Source: Vibrio sp. RE88 (GTDB lineage Bacteria > Pseudomonadota > Gammaproteobacteria > Enterobacterales > Vibrionaceae). Taken from it: a stretch of 64,000 nucleotides of DNA. How positions within the stretch are numbered: position 1 is the stretch's first letter; the number at the start of each line of letters is the position of its first letter. This document shows positions 28,904 through 37,608 of the stretch, piece by piece. The stretch is from assembly GCF_013113835.1 (NCBI RefSeq), contig NZ_VTYQ01000009.1:62001-126000 (forward strand). The letters are read 5' to 3'. The notes beneath the pieces were generated by a model that saw only the letters and a program-made list of their open reading frames with translations, was not told the DNA's origin and searched no databases. The translations under genes and the position numbers were made by a program.

Positions 28904-28934
28904 AAAAAGGTGAGCGGTACAACCACTCACCTTT
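28904..28934 (-). terminator. Probable relA terminator just upstream of mazG
   Basis: AAAGGTGAG pairs with CTCACCTTT; inside it GG pairs with CC across a C-A mismatch. On the - strand it ends in UUUUU. It lies 30 bp before the mazG ATG, leaving little room for a separate promoter, so mazG may depend on read-through. Confidence 0.65.
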
Positions 28935-28945
28935 AAAAATTTATT

Positions 28946-28982
28946 GTCATCCCCAGTCGCTCGTTTCACTCTAGGGAATGAC
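28946..28982. repeat. Short inverted repeat in the relA-mazG gap
   Basis: GTCATCCCCAG (28946-28956) faces CTAGGGAATGAC (28971-28982), an imperfect inverted repeat around a 14-base centre. It resembles the small dispersed palindromes seen between Vibrio genes; family membership needs a genome-wide search. Confidence 0.5.
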
Positions 28983-29003
28983 CACTCTTTTTTTACTAAG
29001 TAG

Positions 29004-29103
29004 TTGGCTCTTCTAACAAGGCAACAAACTTACGAGACTCCTGAACATAGCTTGCCTATGTGATGGAGCGAGTATAGTGAAGTTAACGCAGTTAGAAAGC
29101 CAA
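29004..29103. repeat. ERIC-like intergenic repeat between relA and mazG
   Basis: The outer arms TTGGCTCTTCTAAC (29004-29017) and GTTAGAAAGCCAA (29091-29103) are inverted with one extra base. The core ACATAG / CTATGT (29045-29061) forms a central hairpin. The stretch from CTATGTGA through GAGCGAG to TTAACGCA matches the arrangement of the right half of the ERIC/IRU consensus as I remember it. The element spans about 100 bp, in the usual 70-130 bp range. Confidence 0.55.
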
Positions 29104-29117
29104 ATACGACGTAAAAA

Positions 29118-31337
29118 CTAGCCTAGGCGTTTTACCGACATAACATCTTTAATCTGTTCAACTCGCTTCGACACACGCTGCAGAATCTCGATGTTAGTGA
29201 CCTCTAGATCAAAGTCCATAATCGATAGCTGTTTACGGTAATCAACACGGCTCTTCATGCTGGTTACTTTGATCTTCTCGTTGGCAAACAAGGTGGTGAT
29301 GTCTTTGAGTAGACCACCACGCTCCATCGCTTCCACACGGACGGTCAGGATGTAAGAACCGACAAAACCACTGCCCCACACGGTGTCGATGATACGCTCT
29401 GGTGCGTGATGACGCAGTTCTTCAAGCTGTTCACAGTCGGCGCGGTGAACCGAAATACCTCGACCTTGAGTGATGTAACCTGCAATCTCATCCCCTGGAA
29501 TCGGCTGGCAACAGCGTGCAAGGTGCGTCATCAGGTTATCGACCCCTTCCACAACCACTGCATCTTTTTTAGGACGGCTTTGCGCAGGCGCTTTGGTCTC
29601 GGCTTCCTGTAGCTTCTCTAGCGCTTGCTGATCTTCTTCCTCTGCCGTTGGCTTGTTCACCAAAGCATTAATGTGGTTAATGATCTGGTTGATACGCAAG
29701 TCACCACTGCCGACACCAACATACAATTCATCGGCACTGTTGACGTTAAAGCGCTTCAACGCGTACTGCTCGGCGTCTTTCAGTGTCGCGTTGATTTTGG
29801 CCAGTTCTGCTTCAAGAATCTCTCGACCCGCTTCAAGGTTCTTTTCACGCGATTGCTTACGGAACCAGGCATTGATCTTAGCGCGCGCTCGACCCGATGT
29901 GACAAATCCCATTGATGGATTCAGCCAGTCACGAGACGGGTTAGGCTCTTTAGCCGTGATGATTTCGACCTGATCACCCATCGTCAGTTTATGGGTAAAC
30001 GGCACAATACGGCCTGCAACTTTGGCGCCGATACAACGGTGCCCCACTTCTGAGTGAATGTGGTAAGCAAAATCAAGCGGTGTCGCGCCCATTGGTAAGT
30101 CGACCACATCACCACGAGGCGTAAACGCGTACACTCGATCATCAAATACCTGACTACGCACTTCATCAAGCATCTCGCCCGAATCTGACATTTCCTCTTG
30201 CCAATCAAGCAGTTTACGCAGCCAAGTAATTTTCTCGTCGTAGCCACTTCGGCCGCCGCCACCTTCTTTGTATTTCCAGTGCGCTGCAACGCCAAGCTCC
30301 GAGTCTTCGTGCATGTCTTTAGTACGAATCTGGATCTCGATGGTTTTCCCTTCCGGGCCGAGAATCACAGTGTGGATTGACTGATACCCGTTCGGTTTTG
30401 GGTTCGCAACGTAATCATCAAACTCACTTGGCAGGTGTTTGTATTTGGTATGCACTGCGCCTAGCGCGGCGTAACAGTCCTGAAGTTTGTCGGCGATAAT
30501 ACGAACGGCGCGAACATCAAACAGCTCATCAAATGCCAGACTCTTCTTCTGCATTTTGCGCCAGATACTGTAGATGTGCTTAGGACGCCCACTCACTTCC
30601 GCATTGATGCCTGAAGAGGTAATTTCATTAGAGAGATCATCCACAAAGTCCGTGATGTATTGTTCACGCACGATGCGGCGCTCAGAAAGCTGTTTCGCGA
30701 TCTGTTTATAGGTGTCAGGCTGCTGATAACGGAAAGCGTAATCCTCAATTTCCCATTTCAACTGACCAATACCAAGGCGGTTTGCCAGAGGTGCGTAGAT
30801 GTTTGAACACTCTTTCGCCGCGGCTTGGCGAACTTCGTCTGGCGCTTTCTTTACCTCGATCAGATTACAGATACGTTCAGCAAGCTTAATGACCACGCAG
30901 CGAAAGTCATCGACCATCGCTAATAGCATGCGGCGGACATTATCTACCTGAGCCGAGGCAGCGCTGCCTTCCATAGTGACATTGAGTTGCCCCAGTGCCG
31001 CCATTTCCTCAACGCCATCAATCAATTTGATCGTTTCTTTACCGAAATCCTCTTCCAGCGCTTCACGTTCATAAGCCCCGCTGGACACTACTGGAAACAA
31101 CAAAGCAGCCACTAAGGTGGCTTTGTCCATGGAGAGAGTGATGAGAATTTCGATCATTTCACGCCCACGCCATAACAGCAGTGGACCTTGATCGTTATCT
31201 TGTAGAATGGTTTCACAGTGGCGATACACTTCTTTAAGGCGTTTCGACACTTTATTGTCTTGCTCTAGGCTCGCAATCCAATTATCTAGTTCAAACTGTT
31301 CGTCTTGATTCAAATGTGCGCTTCTTACCGCAACCAT
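29118..31337 (-). CDS. relA: GTP pyrophosphokinase RelA, (p)ppGpp synthetase I
   Basis: RelA (739 aa) makes (p)ppGpp when uncharged tRNA enters stalled ribosomes. Domain order: an HD-type domain that is degenerate (no HD pair at the expected place near VAALLFPVV), the synthetase domain (about 240-350; RPKHIYSIWRKMQKK and LPSEFDDYVANPKPNGYQSIHT), TGS (about 405-465; YAFTPRGDVVDLPMGATPLDFAYHIHSEVG), a zinc-finger/linker region with ARCCQPIPGDEI and a C-terminal ACT domain. Lack of hydrolase residues marks RelA rather than SpoT. It is 74 bp downstream of rlmD, as in E. coli. Confidence 0.97.
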   Translation of the reverse strand: MVAVRSAHLNQDEQFELDNWIASLEQDNKVSKRLKEVYRHCETILQDNDQGPLLLWRGREMIEILITLSMDKATLVAALLFPVVSSGAYEREALEEDFGKETIKLIDGVEEMAALGQLNVTMEGSAASAQVDNVRRMLLAMVDDFRCVVIKLAERICNLIEVKKAPDEVRQAAAKECSNIYAPLANRLGIGQLKWEIEDYAFRYQQPDTYKQIAKQLSERRIVREQYITDFVDDLSNEITSSGINAEVSGRPKHIYSIWRKMQKKSLAFDELFDVRAVRIIADKLQDCYAALGAVHTKYKHLPSEFDDYVANPKPNGYQSIHTVILGPEGKTIEIQIRTKDMHEDSELGVAAHWKYKEGGGGRSGYDEKITWLRKLLDWQEEMSDSGEMLDEVRSQVFDDRVYAFTPRGDVVDLPMGATPLDFAYHIHSEVGHRCIGAKVAGRIVPFTHKLTMGDQVEIITAKEPNPSRDWLNPSMGFVTSGRARAKINAWFRKQSREKNLEAGREILEAELAKINATLKDAEQYALKRFNVNSADELYVGVGSGDLRINQIINHINALVNKPTAEEEDQQALEKLQEAETKAPAQSRPKKDAVVVEGVDNLMTHLARCCQPIPGDEIAGYITQGRGISVHRADCEQLEELRHHAPERIIDTVWGSGFVGSYILTVRVEAMERGGLLKDITTLFANEKIKVTSMKSRVDYRKQLSIMDFDLEVTNIEILQRVSKRVEQIKDVMSVKRLG

Positions 31338-31411
31338 CGTCTTCGTCCTGTTATACTTTTTATCTTCGACCTACCCCGTGTTGAGACTGCTCACCACTGG
31401 CTAAGTTCGCA

Positions 31412-32731
31412 TTAATCCTTCACAAAAAGCGCCATTGATTCTAAGTGACTGGTATGGGGGAACATATCTAACATCCCCAGTTTCTTTAACTCGAATCCCT
31501 GACTTAGCAAGCTCTGAGAATCTCGGGCTAGAGTAGCAGGATTGCAAGAAACATAAACGACTCTTGTCGCACCTAGCGCAGAAACTTGCTCGACAATTCC
31601 ACTGGCGCCAGCTCGTGCTGGATCGAGCAGTATTTTATCAAATTTTTCTCTCGCCCAGAGCTGACCAGACATATCTTGTTCCAAATTTGCCTGATAAAAC
31701 TGGGCATTCTCAATCTGGTTAACTTGAGCATTATGAGTGGCTTTCTTCACCATCTCATCAACCCCTTCCACACCGGTAACGCTTTTTACCTGCTTAGCGA
31801 TGGGGAGGCTGAAGTTCCCTAGCCCACAAAACAAATCTAACACTCGGTCTTGCTCAGATAACGCCAACCAATCCAACGCCTGAGTAACCATCTGTGCATT
31901 CACTTGTTGATTAACTTGAATGAAATTATTTGGCTCGAACGGGATGGTGACGCCCGTTTCCTGATAAACACCCGCTTCACCGGCTTCAAGCACCAGCTGT
32001 TCGTTGTTTGGCATCAGATAAAGCGTAATCTGATTGAGCGTGGCAAATTCAAACAGCGCAGCATGATCTTTATCTTTCAGAGGCTTGAGATGACGTAAAA
32101 CCAGAATGCGCGTGTTGTCAGCTTTCACCAACTCGACATGACCAATGTTCTCTTGTTGAGAAAAGCGCGTTAGCAACGCATATAACTCAGGCAATAACTC
32201 ATCCAATTCCGGCGCCAAAACGGGGCAGTGAGTCAGAGTGACGATGTCTTTACTCTGCTTTTTACGGAAACCAAACTTCAGATTACGCGTTTTTTTATCC
32301 ACCATGACACTGATGCGAGCGCGGCGACGGTAGCCTTGCGGTTCGCCCACTATCGGGGCCTCTAAACTGAGGCTCTGCCCAGCAAACTTGCTCATCAATT
32401 GGCTCAGCGTTTGCTGTTTGTGCATCTGCTGGTGCTCACTACTCAGGTGCTGCATATTACAGCCCCCACATTGCTGATAATGTGGGCAGAAAGGCTCAAC
32501 TCGTTGTTCACTCGGCGTTTGCACCTTAATCAGCGTCGCTCGTGAGAACTTACTCTTGCTTTCGGTCAACTGAGCTAACACTTGCTCTCCCGGCAGTGCC
32601 CCTTCAATAAAAATTGGCTTCTTGTTTTGATAGGCAATGCCTGCACCATGATGATCGAGTTTTTCGATTTTCAACGATTGATGCTTAGTGTTGAGTTGAG
32701 TTTTCTTTTTCGGTTGGAAGAAACGCGCCAT
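31412..32731 (-). CDS. rlmD: 23S rRNA (uracil-1939-C5)-methyltransferase RlmD
   Basis: RlmD (RumA, 439 aa) makes m5U1939 in 23S rRNA. An N-terminal TRAM domain (about 14-70) is followed by the iron-sulfur cysteine cluster CPHYQQCGGCNMQ, the SAM-binding DLFCGLGNFSLP, the catalytic-loop VSCNPATLARD and the C-terminal LDMFPHTSHLESMALF. The Cys in SCNP and the downstream Glu are the methylation nucleophile and base in the family. It begins the rlmD-relA-mazG-pyrG-eno series and is divergent from barA. Confidence 0.97.
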   Translation of the reverse strand: MARFFQPKKKTQLNTKHQSLKIEKLDHHGAGIAYQNKKPIFIEGALPGEQVLAQLTESKSKFSRATLIKVQTPSEQRVEPFCPHYQQCGGCNMQHLSSEHQQMHKQQTLSQLMSKFAGQSLSLEAPIVGEPQGYRRRARISVMVDKKTRNLKFGFRKKQSKDIVTLTHCPVLAPELDELLPELYALLTRFSQQENIGHVELVKADNTRILVLRHLKPLKDKDHAALFEFATLNQITLYLMPNNEQLVLEAGEAGVYQETGVTIPFEPNNFIQVNQQVNAQMVTQALDWLALSEQDRVLDLFCGLGNFSLPIAKQVKSVTGVEGVDEMVKKATHNAQVNQIENAQFYQANLEQDMSGQLWAREKFDKILLDPARAGASGIVEQVSALGATRVVYVSCNPATLARDSQSLLSQGFELKKLGMLDMFPHTSHLESMALFVKD

Positions 32732-32901
32732 GCTTTGCTCTGTGCCTTTTAACTATTGCTCTGTATTGCTGTCCAGGCGTCACCTTTTCAGGCCTGAATC
32801 ATTGTCTGAGCCGAACGAGTTTATTATGCTTAAGGATTCGACGGCTTCTTTTATTTGTGGAAGTTATTTTCCCATATCCACACCACGATGTTTAGACAAT
32901 A

Positions 32902-35685
32902 ATGACAAGATATGGCTTACGCGCCCGCGTTATTACCCTCACACTCGCGCCGACGTTGATCATTGGCCTGTTACTGAGTGCGTTTTTCTCCTTTAATCGC
33001 TACCACGACTTGGAAAAGCAGGTCATCAATTCAGGCTTAAGTATTATTGAACCTCTGGCGATTGCCAGCGAAGAGGGGCTGAAAAACAACAGCCGCGAAT
33101 CTGTCCGTCGAATTATCAGTTATGCGCACCGGAAAAACTCAAAGTTTGTTCGCAGTATCGCCGTTTTCGATTACAACCACGATTTATTCGTTACTTCCAA
33201 CTTTCATCCGAACTTTGAATCCCTAACCTTTCCACGCAATGAACCTATTCCTCTGCTGGTGACGTCTGATCTTCAGGAAAACACACTGATTTTGCGCGCG
33301 CCGATCATTGCTGAGTCCGGCTTGATATCGACGCCTAAAGGGCAAGACACCAATCCAGCCCTTGGCTACATTGCCGTAGAGCTCGATCTCTCTTCCCTGC
33401 GCCTGCAACAATATCAAGAGATTTTCTCAGCGTTTCTGGTACTGCTCTCCGGATTGGGGCTGTCCGCGGTGTTTGCCTATCGTCTGATGCATGACGTCAC
33501 CCGACCGATTTCTCATATGAAGAACATGGTCGACAGAATTCGTCGCGGTCATCTCGATGTGCGGATTGAAGGCAAGATGCATGGTGAGCTTGATTCTCTT
33601 AAAAATGGTATCAACGCCATGGCGGTTTCACTGTCGGAATACCATGTGGAGATGCAACACAGTATCGATCAGGCGACTTCTGACTTACGGGAAACACTCG
33701 AACAGCTCGAGATCCAGAACGTCGAATTGGATATTGCGAAGAAACGCGCACAGGAGGCGGCGCGCGTGAAATCCGAGTTCCTTGCCAATATGTCTCATGA
33801 GCTTCGCACACCGTTGAATGGCGTGATTGGCTTTACTCGTCAGATGCTCAAAACCAAATTGACCAACAGCCAAGCGGACTATTTGCAGACCATCGAAAAG
33901 TCAGCCAATAACCTGCTCAATATCATAAATGACATTCTGGACTTCTCTAAACTGGAAGCAGGCAAGTTGGCACTGGAGAATATTCCGTTTGAGTTCCAGG
34001 AAACCCTCGAGGAAGTAGTGAGCTTGCAAGCCACCAGCGCCCATGAAAAAGGCCTAGAACTAACCCTTAAAGTCGATCCTAAGATCCCGGCAGGATTAGT
34101 TGGTGACCCGCTGCGGATCCAGCAGGTACTCACTAACCTAGTAGGTAACTCGATCAAATTTACCGAGCGGGGCAACATCGACATCAGTGTCGAGCTGCGT
34201 TCTCAGAAAGAAGATGCGGTTGAATTACAGTTTATGGTGCGCGATACCGGTATTGGTATTTCCGAGCGCCAGCAAGCTCAACTGTTCCAAGCATTCAGTC
34301 AAGCAGACGCTAGCATTTCTCGCCGTTACGGCGGGACAGGGCTTGGTCTGGTCATCACCCAAAAACTCGTGAGTCAGATGGGGGGAGAAATCAGCTTAAC
34401 CAGTCGCCTGCACCAAGGCTCAACTTTCTGGTTTACGCTCAGGCTCAACTCAACAGACATGCCAGTGAGCGACTTACTGGAAACTCAAGTACTGCGACAA
34501 CGTACTTTGCTACTCGTCGAGCCGAACATGCAAGCAGCCTCGGTGACGCAACAAACCCTGGTACAAGAAGGACTGATTGTCACCTACCGCTCATCAATCC
34601 CGGAAGAAGCTAGCCAGTTCGATTATGTGCTACTTAATCTCGCGCCGAACAAAACCAACGAAGCTGAGCTGGTTGAACAGTGGGTGAAACAGGCCCAGCA
34701 ATGTGCACCTCAAGTGGTGGTGGGTATCCCAAGTACTGCTCTGGCGTTGTCAGATCACCTTATCCAGACACACCATGTTCATTGCATCACTAAGCCGTTG
34801 TCCCGTCGAAAACTGCTACAAACGTTAGCCGCCAATCAAGAAAGCTTGCCAATGATTGAGATTGAGCCGGCTTACAACGAGACGCTACCTTTAACGGTTA
34901 TGGCCGTCGATGACAACCCAGCCAACCTGAAACTGATCAGCGCCCTCCTTCAGGAGCGGGTCGAAAAAGTGGTGACTTGCACCAACGGCCTCGATGCGGT
35001 GGCTCAAGCGGAAACTCAGCATTTCGATATCATCCTGATGGACATTCAAATGCCACATATGGATGGCGTAACCGCTTGTGGCAAAATCAAGCAGACTGAG
35101 CTTAATGCCAACACGCCTGTGATCGCGGTTACCGCACACGCGATGAGCGGAGAGCGCGACAGACTCCTCGGCGCGGGCATGGATGATTATCTCACCAAGC
35201 CAATTGAGGAACATGTACTGCAGCAAGTATTAATGCACTGGAACCCGAATACTACGGAATCTGAAATGGAGAAGCTCGACTTACCGCCCGACGTTGAGCC
35301 TTCAGAGCTATCTTCGTCTGCCGTAATAGAACATGACAACATCATCATCGACTGGCAAGCGGCGCTAAAACAATCCGCCAACAAAGAAGATCTTGCCCGT
35401 GATATGTTGCAAATGCTGATCGACTTTATTCCGGAGGTTAGCAATGTGGTAGAAGCTGCACTGGAGGACGATGACTTTGACAGCGAAACGCTGATTCATC
35501 ACGTACACAAGCTCCACGGCAGCAGCTCATATTGCGGTGTCCCAAGGCTGAAAAAAGTCTGTGCCACCATCGAGAAAGCTCTGCGCTCAGGCGCAAGCTT
35601 TGAAGATATCGAGCCCGAGTTGTTTGAACTGCAAGATGAAATGGAGAAGGTCACCGCGAGTGCGGCGCCTTATTTAGATTCGTAA
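32902..35685 (+). CDS. barA: Hybrid sensor kinase BarA (VarS)
   Basis: BarA (927 aa), the sensor for UvrY/VarA that controls Csr small RNAs. Order: membrane span (about 12-30), periplasmic region, second span (about 173-192), HAMP, HisKA with phospho-His H299 in NMSHELRTPLNG, ATPase domain (NLVGNSIKFT, DTGIGI, GGTGLGL), a degenerate receiver-like region (about 533-640) lacking the usual Asp, a true receiver (DDN at 670-672, phospho-acceptor D714 in LMDIQMPHMDG) and an Hpt domain with H869 in HKLHGSSSYCG. This multi-step relay is standard for BarA. It is divergent from rlmD and overlaps the end of acpS by 16 bp. Confidence 0.96.
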   Translation: MTRYGLRARVITLTLAPTLIIGLLLSAFFSFNRYHDLEKQVINSGLSIIEPLAIASEEGLKNNSRESVRRIISYAHRKNSKFVRSIAVFDYNHDLFVTSNFHPNFESLTFPRNEPIPLLVTSDLQENTLILRAPIIAESGLISTPKGQDTNPALGYIAVELDLSSLRLQQYQEIFSAFLVLLSGLGLSAVFAYRLMHDVTRPISHMKNMVDRIRRGHLDVRIEGKMHGELDSLKNGINAMAVSLSEYHVEMQHSIDQATSDLRETLEQLEIQNVELDIAKKRAQEAARVKSEFLANMSHELRTPLNGVIGFTRQMLKTKLTNSQADYLQTIEKSANNLLNIINDILDFSKLEAGKLALENIPFEFQETLEEVVSLQATSAHEKGLELTLKVDPKIPAGLVGDPLRIQQVLTNLVGNSIKFTERGNIDISVELRSQKEDAVELQFMVRDTGIGISERQQAQLFQAFSQADASISRRYGGTGLGLVITQKLVSQMGGEISLTSRLHQGSTFWFTLRLNSTDMPVSDLLETQVLRQRTLLLVEPNMQAASVTQQTLVQEGLIVTYRSSIPEEASQFDYVLLNLAPNKTNEAELVEQWVKQAQQCAPQVVVGIPSTALALSDHLIQTHHVHCITKPLSRRKLLQTLAANQESLPMIEIEPAYNETLPLTVMAVDDNPANLKLISALLQERVEKVVTCTNGLDAVAQAETQHFDIILMDIQMPHMDGVTACGKIKQTELNANTPVIAVTAHAMSGERDRLLGAGMDDYLTKPIEEHVLQQVLMHWNPNTTESEMEKLDLPPDVEPSELSSSAVIEHDNIIIDWQAALKQSANKEDLARDMLQMLIDFIPEVSNVVEAALEDDDFDSETLIHHVHKLHGSSSYCGVPRLKKVCATIEKALRSGASFEDIEPELFELQDEMEKVTASAAPYLDS

Positions 35686-36053
35686 ATAACGGTAGCAACT
35701 GCGTAGTGCCGTTCATCTGAAATGGACAGGTGGATATTCTCCACCTGTTTTTTTTGGGCAAATTCTAGGGCTTTACCAGACAAAGACAGAAGTGGCGCGC
35801 CGTGTTCATCATTGGTAATGGTGAAGTCATGGAAAGTCACCCCCAATGCAATGCCAGTTCCCAATGCCTTCGACGCCGCTTCTTTAGCTGCAAAGCGCTT
35901 GGCTAAAAACCGCCCCTGCTGCTTAAGCGATTGGAAGCGTTGTAGCTCGACATCAGTTAAAATACGTCGGGCGAACGCTTCACCACTGCGGGACAGTGCC
36001 TTTTCAACACGTTCAATTTCCGCAATATCTGTCCCTAAACCAACGATCGCCAT
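35670..36053 (-). CDS. acpS: Holo-[acyl-carrier-protein] synthase
   Basis: AcpS (127 aa) transfers phosphopantetheine from CoA to acyl carrier protein. Signature residues: GLGTDIAEIERVE (metal Asp) near the N-terminus and RFAAKEAASKALGTG (Glu and Lys) near 57-71, then HDF and a C-terminal SISDERHYAVA. Length matches the E. coli enzyme (126 aa). It is the last gene of recO-pdxJ-acpS, 5 bp after pdxJ, and its 3' end overlaps barA on the other strand. Confidence 0.96.
   Translation of the reverse strand: MAIVGLGTDIAEIERVEKALSRSGEAFARRILTDVELQRFQSLKQQGRFLAKRFAAKEAASKALGTGIALGVTFHDFTITNDEHGAPLLSLSGKALEFAQKKQVENIHLSISDERHYAVATVIYESK
35726..35755 (+). terminator. barA terminator located inside acpS
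   Basis: Stem ACAGGTGGA / TCCACCTGT with a five-base loop and eight T on the + strand. It lies entirely within the convergent acpS coding sequence, where it encodes KKQVENIHL. Confidence 0.88.
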
Positions 36054-36058
36054 TGCGG

Positions 36059-36790
36059 TTACTTACGCGCTTCGACCATCAGTGCTTTCATGTCTGCCAC
36101 CGCTTTATGCAAGCCATCAAATGCTGCACGACCGATGATAGAGTGACCGATGTTCAGTTCATAGATTTCAGGGATAGCAGCAATCGGAGCTACGTTATGG
36201 TAAGTCAGACCATGGCCTGCATTCACGGTGATACCTAAGTCAGCCGCATAGCTTGCGCCAGCTGCAATTTTCTTCAGCTCATCTTGCTGATCTTCATCGT
36301 TCTCAGCATCCGCATAATGACCAGTGTGCAGCTCGATGTAAGGCGCGCCACACGCTTTTGCTGCATCAATCTGTTCACGATCAGCATCAATAAATAATGA
36401 GACTTTAATACCCGCTTCCGTCAGTACTTTGGTCGCTGCTTTGATCTTTTCTACGTGGCCAGCCACATCCAAACCACCTTCGGTAGTCAATTCTTCGCGC
36501 TTTTCTGGTACCAAACACACGTATTCAGGTTGGGTTTGCAGAGCAATTTCAACCATCTCATCCGTCACAGCCATTTCAAGATTCATGCGAGTTTGGATCG
36601 TTTCACTTAGGATACGCACATCACGATCAACAATATGACGACGGTCTTCTCTGAGGTGAATGGTAATACCATCTGCTCCAGCACGCTCGGCGACTTCTGC
36701 TGCATGAATAGGATCTGGGTACTTAGTACCGCGCGCGTTACGTAATGTGGCAATGTGATCGATGTTAACACCCAGATAGATTGAGCTCAT
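36059..36790 (-). CDS. pdxJ: Pyridoxine 5'-phosphate synthase
   Basis: PdxJ (243 aa) condenses 1-deoxyxylulose-5-phosphate with aminoacetone-3-phosphate to form pyridoxine phosphate. The TIM-barrel signature GVNIDHIATLRNARGTKYPDP opens the protein; GADGITIHLREDRRHI and ELHTGHYA hold catalytic His and Arg residues, and the C-terminus has LNIGHSIIGRA. Start overlaps the recO stop by 4 bp (ATGA). The recO-pdxJ-acpS order is conserved in gammaproteobacteria. Confidence 0.97.
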   Translation of the reverse strand: MSSIYLGVNIDHIATLRNARGTKYPDPIHAAEVAERAGADGITIHLREDRRHIVDRDVRILSETIQTRMNLEMAVTDEMVEIALQTQPEYVCLVPEKREELTTEGGLDVAGHVEKIKAATKVLTEAGIKVSLFIDADREQIDAAKACGAPYIELHTGHYADAENDEDQQDELKKIAAGASYAADLGITVNAGHGLTYHNVAPIAAIPEIYELNIGHSIIGRAAFDGLHKAVADMKALMVEARK

Positions 36791-37515
36791 TTTCCAATAC
36801 TCCGTGATTTGGGCGCTAAGATTTGCATAAATAGCTCCCGACTCTTTAATGGTTTGCCGCCAAGATACGGCTTTAATGCTATACGTGTAAAGCGTTTTGC
36901 CGCTTTAAGTTGTTCTTTTGTGGTGAACCTTCGCTCACTAATCGCGATCAGCTCATTACCAACGAAGGTCAGATTGTCACGTCGGACTGAAGCGATAAAC
37001 CCCTTTTGCTCTCGATAGCGATAGGTCATCTCAGGTTCAATCGGCTCTCCAGTACCCGCGCAATGCAGAAAGTCGACGCCATACCCCATTGCAGACAGCA
37101 GTGCCAGTTCAAAACGGCGCAATGCCGGTTCCGGATTTTCACACTGAGCCAGTTCAGTAAGAGCATGCAGGTAATCATGAAATAGGGCCGGCATTGACAC
37201 TTCAGCCATCAGCACTCGCCCAATCAACTCGTTGACATACATGGCGGAGTAAAGGTTGATACCCGTCAGTGGCAAGCCCAGACTGATCGGCTCCGCCTGA
37301 CGCAGTGTCTTCATCGATCCTTTACCCGACCACTTAAGTAATAGAGGCGTAAAAGGCTGCAACGCGCCTTTGAGGTTTGAGCGTTTACTGCGCGCGCCTT
37401 TAGACATTAAAGTGACACGACCGAACTCCTCACTGAAGACATCGAGAATTAAACTCGACTCACTGTAAGGACGACGATGAAGAACGAAACAACGCTGTAA
37501 GCCTTCTGAGGTCAT
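36787..37515 (-). CDS. recO: DNA repair protein RecO
   Basis: RecO (242 aa) helps RecR load RecA at SSB-coated gaps and anneals ssDNA. The N-terminal OB fold starts with RCFVLHRRPYSESSLILDVFSEEFGRV, then GARSKRSNLKGALQPFTPL; the helical C-terminal part includes NELIGRVL and RRFELALLSAMGYGVDF. Length matches E. coli RecO (242 aa). A terminator separates it from upstream era, so recO-pdxJ-acpS is probably its own unit or is fed by read-through. Confidence 0.95.
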   Translation of the reverse strand: MTSEGLQRCFVLHRRPYSESSLILDVFSEEFGRVTLMSKGARSKRSNLKGALQPFTPLLLKWSGKGSMKTLRQAEPISLGLPLTGINLYSAMYVNELIGRVLMAEVSMPALFHDYLHALTELAQCENPEPALRRFELALLSAMGYGVDFLHCAGTGEPIEPEMTYRYREQKGFIASVRRDNLTFVGNELIAISERRFTTKEQLKAAKRFTRIALKPYLGGKPLKSRELFMQILAPKSRSIGK

Positions 37516-37540
37516 AGAGATTGCCAGATGAATGTTACAT

Positions 37541-37570
37541 AAAAAATAAGGAGCCTGATGGCTCCTTATT
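37541..37570 (-). terminator. Terminator between era and recO
   Basis: Stem AATAAGGAGCC / GGCTCCTTATT with a four-base loop and six U on the - strand. It follows the era stop and ends 25 bp before the recO start. Confidence 0.87.
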
Positions 37571-37608
37571 CTAACTCATGTTGGAGCGAAGTGAATTCGC
37601 TGCCAAGC

